DNA of 51,073 bases, taken from NCBI GenBank assembly GCA_001771545.1, contig MEUC01000023.1, forward strand, positions 1 to 51,073, read 5' to 3'. The notes below the pieces were generated by a model, which did no database searches, was not told where the DNA came from, and worked only from the letters and a program-made list of their open reading frames with translations. The translations under genes were made by a program, and so were the position numbers. Shown here one piece after another: positions 44,880 to 51,073 of the stretch (its first letter is position 1; every line of letters starts with the position of its first letter). This stretch comes from a candidate division WOR-1 bacterium RIFOXYB2_FULL_42_35. GTDB taxonomy: Bacteria; Margulisbacteria; WOR-1; O2-12-FULL-45-9.

Positions 44880-46647
44880 AAAGCTTGAAACAGCCCTGTT
44901 TTTTTCTTTTATTGCTATTATCTTATTCTTTTTGTTGGTTTTTGCCTTAATTGCCACGCCGCGTATTAGGTCTTTAGCCATTAACCAAATTAGTACTGAA
45001 TTGGGTCAGCAAATGCAGTTAGAGGCCGAACGTTTTTCCTCTTTGATCGCAAGCAGACAGTCAACAGCTGTCATTCAATCGGCCAGCAACAAAACAGCCC
45101 AACTGGTTGACAGCCGAATTACGGTTATTGCGCTTGATGGTAGGGTGAGGGGTGATTCGGCTACCCCTTTAGCGCAGTTAGGTGAATTAGAGAATCATCT
45201 TAGTCGACCAGAAATTAAATCCGCTCTCAAGTTAGGCCAGGGGCAATCGGTACAGCACAGTACCACTATTGACCAAGATCTGATTTATGTGGCTATGCCG
45301 CTAACTAATCAGTCTGGTCAAATCAGCGGTTTTTTACGTTTTTCTGTTCCGGCAACTTATGCCAATCAGTTGGTTCTGCGTATTTATAAGTCGATGTTCT
45401 GGGCTTTTGTCGCGGCAATTTTTATTGCCATTGTATTGAGTATGGTCTTTTCCCGCTCTTTTGCCCGTCCCATAGTTAAACTGGTTGATGTTGCTAATAA
45501 TATTGCCAAAGGTTATTTTCCCCAAAATATCCTGCATAAGTCAAAATTTGAGGTGGGGAAATTAGAGCAGGCAGTGGAAGATATGAGCATTAAGCTGGCA
45601 GCTACTTTTGAAAAGCTATCTTTTAAGCGCAGTCAACTTTCGGCGATTTTGGCCAGCATGTCAGAGGGAGTGACGGCAGTTGACCTCAACCAAAAACTAT
45701 TTTTGGTCAATCCAGCCATGGAAAAAACGTTTACTGTTATTGAGCCGGAGATCTTGGGCAGAACCCTGCGGGAGGGTTTGCGCAATAATGAGATTGCTGG
45801 CTTGGTGGCGCAGGCTTTAGCGGAAGGTCGGTTTATTGAAAGGGAAATTGCCATAGTTACACCGGTGGAACGAACATTTTTGGCCCTAGCCAGCCCGATT
45901 AAAACTCAAGGACAAATTGTGGGGGTTGTTTGTGTGTTGCATGATATTACGGAATTAAGAAAGCTGGAAAGACACCGCTCTGAATTTGCGGCCAATGTTT
46001 CTCACGAGTTAAAAACACCTTTAACTGCTATTCGCAATTATGTGGAAACCCTATTGGATGGGGCAATTGATGACAAAAAACATAATATGGAGTTTTTACA
46101 AAAAATTGATAAACATGCCACTAACCTATCATCCTTAATCGATGATATTTTGGAAGTGTCGCGCTTGGAAACAAGAAAAGAGTTGGGCCAGTTTGTTAAG
46201 GTTGATTTGCACAAGTTGATTGAAGGAGCAATTGAAACCGTATCTAATAAGGTAAAGAAAAAAAATATACGGTTGATTCTATCTTGTCAGGGGACAGACC
46301 TCTTGGTTTCGGGTTTAGCAGAACATCTTTATCGAGCCATTCTCAACTTGTTGGATAATGCTGTTAATTATACTGCCGAAGGGGGCAAAGTAGAGATAAC
46401 TTGCCAGAAGTCTGATCAAGCTATTGCCTTAACTGTGGCTGATACCGGCTTTGGCATACCGGCAGAACATTTGGAGCGTATCTTTGAGCGCTTTTATCGG
46501 GTTGACCAAGCCCGCTCACGGGAGTTAGGCGGCACCGGTTTGGGTTTAGCGATAGTTAAACACGTGATGAATCTCCATAATGGTAATGTTTCGGTGGAAA
46601 GTGTCGAAGGCCAGGGCTCCAGTTTTACCCTTACTTTTCCTGCCTGA
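44872..46647 (+). CDS. phoR: PhoR-type sensor histidine kinase
   Basis: A membrane kinase of 591 residues starting at TTG 44872. Two membrane spans (about 8-30 and 172-195) enclose a periplasmic sensor domain; HAMP, PAS (about 250-365), HisKA with His378 in SHELKTPLTAIRNY, and HATPase with the N box LLDNAVNYT and G boxes DTGFGIP and GGTGLGLAIV follow. It would phosphorylate the PhoB protein encoded just before it. A GC-rich hairpin begins over its stop codon. Confidence 0.93.
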   Translation: MFKKLETALFFSFIAIILFFLLVFALIATPRIRSLAINQISTELGQQMQLEAERFSSLIASRQSTAVIQSASNKTAQLVDSRITVIALDGRVRGDSATPLAQLGELENHLSRPEIKSALKLGQGQSVQHSTTIDQDLIYVAMPLTNQSGQISGFLRFSVPATYANQLVLRIYKSMFWAFVAAIFIAIVLSMVFSRSFARPIVKLVDVANNIAKGYFPQNILHKSKFEVGKLEQAVEDMSIKLAATFEKLSFKRSQLSAILASMSEGVTAVDLNQKLFLVNPAMEKTFTVIEPEILGRTLREGLRNNEIAGLVAQALAEGRFIEREIAIVTPVERTFLALASPIKTQGQIVGVVCVLHDITELRKLERHRSEFAANVSHELKTPLTAIRNYVETLLDGAIDDKKHNMEFLQKIDKHATNLSSLIDDILEVSRLETRKELGQFVKVDLHKLIEGAIETVSNKVKKKNIRLILSCQGTDLLVSGLAEHLYRAILNLLDNAVNYTAEGGKVEITCQKSDQAIALTVADTGFGIPAEHLERIFERFYRVDQARSRELGGTGLGLAIVKHVMNLHNGNVSVESVEGQGSSFTLTFPA

Positions 46648-46679
46648 CGGCCCGCTTCGCCGCGAGGCGAGCAGGCAGG
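46639..46679 (+). repeat. GC-rich palindrome over the phoR stop codon
   Basis: CCTGCCTG (46639-46646) pairs with CAGGCAGG (46672-46679), and an inner TCGCC pairs with GGCGA. It may act as a weak terminator. It belongs with the palindromes at 32601, 35961 and 39892. Confidence 0.65.
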
Positions 46680-46691
46680 CCTCTTTCATAA

Positions 46692-46741
46692 TTTACCTCT
46701 TTTTAACATTTGCTTCATCAAGACTTAATCCTCTTTTTAGA
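46692..46741 (+). promoter_or_regulatory. Pho-box-like array of five hexamers at 11-base spacing
   Basis: TTTACC, TTAACA, TTCATC, TTAATC and TTTAGA begin at 46692, 46703, 46714, 46725 and 46736, exactly 11 bases apart. This is the geometry of PhoP/PhoB binding sites, and TTAACA is the Bacillus PhoP half-site. It lies upstream of the porin and pst genes and downstream of phoBR. Confidence 0.65.
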
Positions 46742-46796
46742 TAATTCAGTTCGTATGGAGGCAATAAAATTATTTAAGGGAGGTGATCAGGCAATT

Positions 46797-46862
46797 TTGT
46801 TTTCGTGCCCATTTTTATTTCCGTTTCTATTGTCAAAATATTTTAAGGAGAAAAAAAGATGA
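46797..46862 (+). other. Possible leader peptide frame before the porin
   Basis: AGGGAGGTGATC (46777-46788) nearly matches the full anti-Shine-Dalgarno complement, yet no ATG follows at the normal distance. An in-frame TTG at 46797 (or ATT at 46794) opens 21 codons that end in a TGA overlapping the porin ATG. The porin has its own AAGGAG, so this may be a coupled leader or chance. Confidence 0.3.
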
Positions 46863-47998
46863 GAAAATTTGTTTTGTTGTTGATTGTTGCAATGTTGTCT
46901 TTTGGCTTCGTCTCTCAAGCCAAAGCAGTCGATTCTATGGGAGCAGATGAGGATCAAGTTACTGCCAACCAAATGGCTGATTACAAAGAAGATGTCAATA
47001 AAGCTATTGCCGATTTAAACAGTAAGATCCAGGCAGTTGATGCCAAGGTGGATAAAGGGGCCACAGTATCTGGCCGAGCCTACATCGCTTATGAGAGCTG
47101 GCTAAAAAACGCCGGGGCAGCGCCTACTATATATAATAAGTTTGCTATTCATCGTGTTTATCTTGATTACAAAAAGAGTTTAGCCGATGATGCGGCAGTC
47201 AGAATTACCACTGACATGGGGAATGAGAGCACTTTATCTGCCCAGAACAATATTTACTTAAAATATGCTTATTTTGATCTTAGCAACTTTTCCAAGCATG
47301 TGCCTTTAACCTCTCTGATTGGTTTGCAAACAGTACGTCTGGGCCAATCTGCAACCCACTGGATTGATTTTATGCAGGAATTTTGGACCTTCCGCTACGT
47401 CGAAAAAACCCTGACAGACTATTATTCTTTCTTCGGCAGTGGTTCTGCTGATCTGGGTTTAGCTGCTTTGGGCTCTTTTAACCTTTTAGGGAACGCCCTT
47501 GATTATCATTTTACCCTAATGAATGGCGCTGGCTACAAGAGTGCGGAAACAAACACGTCCAAAAATATTGCTCTAAAAATAAAGGCTCAGCCATTTGCTT
47601 GGGATAAGAATAAGGTGACCGTGGCAGCCGGCTATGTTTACGAGGGCTTGGACTTGTCAAGCTTTAATACAGGGACCGCGACTAAAAAACTAACTGCTAT
47701 GGCAGCGCTTAATTTTGCCAGGGGGATCTTGTTTGCTGAATACGCTAATAATGCCGATAGTTCTACAACGCCCGGTGGTACCTCTGTTGGTGGGCAATAT
47801 GAACTTGTTGGTAATACTAACTTGTTTGGCCGCTTGGATAATTATAAAAAATCCGGCTCAAATTACGTCTATACCATTGCCGGGCTTGAATACAATTGGG
47901 GTAAAAACGTTAAACTAGCTCTGGATTACCGTAATGAGACTAAGGATGGGGCTGATTACAATAACGTGATGGCTGTTAATACTCGGGTCAAATGGTAG
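46859..47998 (+). CDS. Outer-membrane porin, probable phosphate-regulated
   Basis: A protein of 379 residues with a signal peptide (cleavage near SQAKA, residue 23). A short coiled-coil-like segment (DYKEDVNKAIADLNSKIQAVDAKV) follows, then a beta barrel with many alternating strands, ending in an aromatic residue (TRVKW), the mark of outer-membrane barrels. It lies behind the Pho-box-like array and just before pstS, so it probably brings phosphate or other anions across the outer membrane. Solute specificity is inferred from position. Confidence 0.82.
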   Translation: MRKFVLLLIVAMLSFGFVSQAKAVDSMGADEDQVTANQMADYKEDVNKAIADLNSKIQAVDAKVDKGATVSGRAYIAYESWLKNAGAAPTIYNKFAIHRVYLDYKKSLADDAAVRITTDMGNESTLSAQNNIYLKYAYFDLSNFSKHVPLTSLIGLQTVRLGQSATHWIDFMQEFWTFRYVEKTLTDYYSFFGSGSADLGLAALGSFNLLGNALDYHFTLMNGAGYKSAETNTSKNIALKIKAQPFAWDKNKVTVAAGYVYEGLDLSSFNTGTATKKLTAMAALNFARGILFAEYANNADSSTTPGGTSVGGQYELVGNTNLFGRLDNYKKSGSNYVYTIAGLEYNWGKNVKLALDYRNETKDGADYNNVMAVNTRVKW

Positions 47999-48024
47999 GT
48001 AATTTTTACAAAGGAGGGAAAGAG

Positions 48025-49032
48025 ATGTTTAAGAAATTAGGAGTTTTAATGCTGGCTAGTGTTTTGTTGATTGGTATGGCAGCTGCAGCGAATTTAAATG
48101 GTGCCGGTGCAACCTTCCCTTATCCGCTCTATATGAAGTGGAATAATGTTTATGCTAAAGAAACTGGGGTAAAGGTCAATTATCAAGGGATCGGTTCTGG
48201 TGGTGGACAACGTCAGTTTATTGCCGGGATCACTGATTTTGGCGGTTCTGATGCGCCAATGACAGATAAACAAATTAATTCTGCTGGTGGCGATGTGCTG
48301 CATATTCCGACTGTAATGGGAGCTGTGGCAGTTAGCTATAATTTGTCAGGGGTCGGTTCTCTTAACCTTGATGCCGATACTCTGGCCGGTATCTTTTTAG
48401 GCAAGATTAAGAAATGGAACCAGGTAGACAGCAGTTTCCCTGACAAGGATATTATTGTTTGCCATCGCAGTGATGGCAGTGGTACAACAGACATTTTTAC
48501 CAGCTATCTGGCCAAGGTTAGCTTAGACTGGGCTTCAAAGGTAGGGGCAGGTAATGCTGTTGCCTGGCCAGTTGGTTTAGGGGGAAAAGGGAATGCCGGT
48601 GTAGCAGGTTTGATTAAGGTTAATGATGGTTCAATTGGTTATGTTGAGCTATCCTATGCAATAGAGAATAAATTGACTGTGGCTGCTCTTAAGAATAAAG
48701 CTGGGATATATGTTGTTCCTTCTCTTGATTCAACCAGTGCTGCGGCTGATGGAGCTTTGAACTCAAAGAAAGTCAAACAACTGATTGCTTCCGGTGATTT
48801 TCGTTTGGATTTGACTAATGCCCTGGGTGCCAGATCTTACCCGATTGTAGGGATGACCTGGCTTTTGGTTCACAAAAAACAGGCTGATGCTAAAAAAGGC
48901 CAGGCTTTGGTTGATTATTTAAAATGGGTACTTAATGATGGGCAGCAATATGCGCCTGAATTGCTTTATGCGCCGCTGCCACAAAACATTAAGTCAAAAG
49001 TCCTAGCTGTGGTTGAGGGAATCAAGATTTAA
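48025..49032 (+). CDS. pstS: Phosphate ABC transporter substrate-binding protein PstS
   Basis: A periplasmic phosphate-binding protein of 335 residues. The signal peptide ends near AAAA (residue 20). The binding-site segments GAGATFPYPLYMKW, GSGGGQRQF, FGGSDAPM and HRSDGSGTTDIFTSYL are intact. ATG 48025 has AAGGAGG upstream; an ATG at 47992 overlapping the porin would add 11 residues before the signal peptide and is rejected. Confidence 0.96.
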   Translation: MFKKLGVLMLASVLLIGMAAAANLNGAGATFPYPLYMKWNNVYAKETGVKVNYQGIGSGGGQRQFIAGITDFGGSDAPMTDKQINSAGGDVLHIPTVMGAVAVSYNLSGVGSLNLDADTLAGIFLGKIKKWNQVDSSFPDKDIIVCHRSDGSGTTDIFTSYLAKVSLDWASKVGAGNAVAWPVGLGGKGNAGVAGLIKVNDGSIGYVELSYAIENKLTVAALKNKAGIYVVPSLDSTSAAADGALNSKKVKQLIASGDFRLDLTNALGARSYPIVGMTWLLVHKKQADAKKGQALVDYLKWVLNDGQQYAPELLYAPLPQNIKSKVLAVVEGIKI

Positions 49033-49035
49033 TTA

Positions 49036-49968
49036 ATGATTAAGCAACAGATACAGAAGCGAAACAAAGGGGATACCTGGTTTAAAGCCATTACTTTTAG
49101 CTTTGCAGCCAGTATCCCCCTGTTGCTCCTGGCCCTGGTAGTTGTTTTGATCAATAAATCCTGGCTGGGCTTTTCTGCTTTTGGCTGGGGTTTTGTTTTT
49201 AGCTCTGTTTGGGATCCATTGAATGATCATTATGGCGCCTTACCGTTTATTTTTGGCACTTTAATGTCAGCTTTTATTGCTTTGCTGATTGCTGTCCCCT
49301 TGGGGCTTGGTTGTGCTATTTATTTATCGGAAATATCACAATCAAAATTCAAGGAATATGTAGCTGTGATGGTGGAATTATTGGCGGCTATTCCTTCGGT
49401 TGTTTATGGTTTGTGGGGTATTTTTGTTTTAGGACCCTGGGTAGCAAAGGTGGTTCAGCCCTTACTGAAAAACACCTTAGGATTTTTGCCGATTTTTCAA
49501 GGGTCATATTCCGGTTCCAGTTTATTAACGGCAGGAATTATTTTGGCAATAATGATTTTGCCAACTATTACGGTTATTAGTCGTGAGGTTTTTCAAGTTG
49601 TACCGCATAGCTTACGTGAGTCAGCTTTAGCCTTAGGCGCAACGAGATGGGAAACTTTTAAGCTGGCTGTCTTTGGTCCAGCTACCTCTGGCATTATTGG
49701 CGCTGTTATTTTGGGTTTAGGCCGAGCATTAGGAGAAACCATGGCAGTTACCATGGTAATTGGCAACCGGCCTAAAATTGCGGCCTCTTTGTTTGCGCCG
49801 GCTTATACTTTGGCTTCAGTCATAGCCAATGAATTTGCCGAGGCAACCTCCTGGCTTAATCTATCGGTTTTAGTGGAATTGGCTTTGATATTGTTGGTGA
49901 TTACAATTTTTGTGAATGGTTTGGCTAGGTTATTAATATGGAAAACAACTGGGAAACTAATAAATTAA
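49036..49968 (+). CDS. pstC: Phosphate ABC transporter permease PstC
   Basis: An inner-membrane permease of 310 residues with about six spans and the coupling motif of the family (SLRESALALGATRWETFKLAVFGPA). It pairs with PstA. It overlaps pstA by 31 bases. Confidence 0.96.
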   Translation: MIKQQIQKRNKGDTWFKAITFSFAASIPLLLLALVVVLINKSWLGFSAFGWGFVFSSVWDPLNDHYGALPFIFGTLMSAFIALLIAVPLGLGCAIYLSEISQSKFKEYVAVMVELLAAIPSVVYGLWGIFVLGPWVAKVVQPLLKNTLGFLPIFQGSYSGSSLLTAGIILAIMILPTITVISREVFQVVPHSLRESALALGATRWETFKLAVFGPATSGIIGAVILGLGRALGETMAVTMVIGNRPKIAASLFAPAYTLASVIANEFAEATSWLNLSVLVELALILLVITIFVNGLARLLIWKTTGKLIN

Positions 49969-50792
49969 AACGTTATCTTAAAAATAACTTGTTTTTAGGT
50001 GCTGCTCTTGGCTGCGCCCTGGTTGCAGTTATCCCTCTTTTATCAGTGCTCGGATATGTTTTTATCCAGGGAGTAGGAGCGATTAATCTTGACTTTTTTA
50101 CCCGTTTACCGGCGCCGGTAGGAGATACTGGTGGTGGTATGGGTAATGCTATTGTCGGCACTTTTATTTTAGTTGGTTTAGCTTGTGTGGTTGGTTTGCC
50201 GATCGGTATTTTTGGCGGGATCTGGCTGGCATTGTATGGTAAAAGTAAACGCGGATTTTATATCAGATATGCGGCTGATGTTTTATCCAGCATTCCTACG
50301 ATTGTGATTGGTATTTTTGTTTACGTTCTCCTTGTGGCAACAATGAAAAAGTTTTCTGCTATTGCCGGTGGGGTTGCCTTGGGTCTTATTATGATCCCTA
50401 CTGTAACAAGGACAACAGAAGAAATGGTTAAAATGGTGCCCAGGACTTTGTATGAGGCAGGACTTGCTTTGGGTTTGCCGGAATGGAAAGTTACTATGAA
50501 AGTGGTCTTTCGCACTGCCTGGAATGGCATTTTTACCGGGGTCATTTTAGCTGTGGCTAGGGTAATGGGGGAGACAGCGCCGCTATTGTTTACTGCTTTC
50601 AACAGTATGTACTGGAATTTTCGGCCGGATGAACCAATGGCTTCTTTGACCGTGCAAATCTATAATTATGCGATTTCGCCTTATGCCGAATGGCAGGCGC
50701 AGGCCTGGGCAGGGTCATTAACTTTGGTCTTGATTGTTTTAACAATTACTTTGGTGGTGAGGCGGTTTTCTAAGAGAGTGACGTATGGCTGA
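49938..50792 (+). CDS. pstA: Phosphate ABC transporter permease PstA
   Basis: The second permease, 284 residues, with spans throughout and the coupling motif TLYEAGLALGLPEWKVTMKVVF. ATG 49938 lies inside pstC. The usual pstB ATPase gene does not follow; the next DNA is an antisense nucleotidyltransferase fragment whose 3' end overlaps pstA by 23 bases. The ATPase must be encoded elsewhere for the transporter to work. Confidence 0.95.
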   Translation: MENNWETNKLKRYLKNNLFLGAALGCALVAVIPLLSVLGYVFIQGVGAINLDFFTRLPAPVGDTGGGMGNAIVGTFILVGLACVVGLPIGIFGGIWLALYGKSKRGFYIRYAADVLSSIPTIVIGIFVYVLLVATMKKFSAIAGGVALGLIMIPTVTRTTEEMVKMVPRTLYEAGLALGLPEWKVTMKVVFRTAWNGIFTGVILAVARVMGETAPLLFTAFNSMYWNFRPDEPMASLTVQIYNYAISPYAEWQAQAWAGSLTLVLIVLTITLVVRRFSKRVTYG

Positions 50793-50992
50793 CTTTGCCT
50801 TCCTTGAGAATGAGGTCGATAAATTTTCCCTTTCTGTCACTGATATCAATCAAATCGACGTTTTTTGACAGGGACATAATGAGCTTACCGTAGAACGAGA
50901 AAAAATTGGCAGGGGCAATATCTGCCACGGCAAAATCGTAGTCATTTGCCTTGGCCGGACTTTTATATAATGAAGACCCAAATAGATAAAGC
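50770..50992 (-). pseudogene. Nucleotidyltransferase (MNT-like) fragment, interrupted by an insertion
   Basis: On the minus strand a frame from 50991 down to the TAG at 50770-50772 reads LYLFGSSLYKS, DYDFAVAD and KNVDLIDIS. This is the signature of minimal nucleotidyltransferases (GS, then DxD, then a third Asp). Such MNT proteins often act as antitoxins to HEPN proteins. The N-terminus is cut exactly where insertion-sequence-like DNA begins (50993), and a stop codon precedes the first codon. The 3' end overlaps pstA. Confidence 0.75.
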
Positions 50993-51073
50993 TGTCAACC
51001 CAAGATAGAAATGTTACATTCCTACCAAAGTAGAAATGTTACATTTATGGGGGGGTAGGTTCAATTTTTCCTT
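50993..51073 (+). mobile_element. Probable insertion-sequence end with tandem terminal repeats
   Basis: The segment starts with TGTCAACCC and carries TAGAAATGTTACATT twice, at 51006-51020 and 51031-51045, each preceded by CCAA-like bases and spaced by 25. Tandem subterminal repeats and a TG end are typical of IS21-like and some other elements. It interrupts the MNT gene and runs off the window, so the family cannot be fixed. Confidence 0.5.

Noticed and set aside
46639-46679. Strong rho-independent terminator after phoR
   Set aside because: The stem is good but no T-run follows; it is better described as a palindromic repeat with possible weak terminator activity.
47992-48024. Upstream start for pstS
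   Set aside because: It would place 11 polar residues before the signal peptide; ATG 48025 has AAGGAGG at the right distance.
50784-50868. Short plus-strand frame after pstA as a pstB start
   Set aside because: It is 27 codons long, shows no Walker or ABC motifs, and is the antisense of the nucleotidyltransferase fragment.

Overview
The window is a bacterial chromosome segment of moderate G+C content. It is dominated by one very long ribosomal-protein, RNA-polymerase and translation-factor cluster. Beta-barrel outer-membrane proteins (36625-37089, 46859-47998) and a lipoprotein point to a diderm cell. Ribosomal protein L30 is missing between rpsE and rplO, and tuf is missing between fusA and rpsJ. 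Tandem RRM-type RNA-binding proteins, a Ycf48-like propeller protein and many short repeats suggest an uncultured lineage on the cyanobacterial side of the tree, for example the Margulisbacteria/Saganbacteria (WOR-1) group. That placement is inference from gene content and order, not from a search.

Left edge (1-2983): a large serine recombinase faces an inverted, decayed fragment of a second recombinase. It is followed by a 79-bp exact duplicate of the 5' end of miaB, then a two-gene winged-helix/nucleotidyltransferase module resembling AbiE-type toxin-antitoxin pairs, with three dyads over its promoter. The intact miaB follows. From 2984 to 6976 lie miaB, prs, a four-helix-bundle gene and homoserine dehydrogenase. 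miaB carries four in-frame repeat intrusions and hom carries one. The four-helix-bundle gene is framed by four octamers on each side, in inverted orientation.

7005-36609 reads as one plus-strand supercluster behind a good promoter: rpmG, tRNA-Trp, secE, nusG, rplKAJL, rpoBC, rpsLG, fusA, then the S10, spc and alpha operons through rpsI. Many genes overlap by ATGA or TAATG. NusG and S9 carry long, unusual N-terminal extensions. Small hairpin-forming repeats sit at several gene ends and junctions.

36625-44150 is an accessory region: a small outer-membrane protein, a propeller fossil, a Ycf48-like lipoprotein, a small conserved protein, a class V aminotransferase, two unrecognised minus-strand genes, a dead IS200-like transposase and a tandem duplication of an RRM gene with its long leader and terminator.

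44187-50792 is a phosphate-starvation module: a PhoB/PhoR pair, a five-repeat Pho-box-like array, a porin, and pstS-pstC-pstA. No pstB follows. The strand is instead occupied by an antisense nucleotidyltransferase fragment cut by what looks like the end of an insertion sequence, which runs off the window. Both window edges therefore lie in mobile or repeated DNA.
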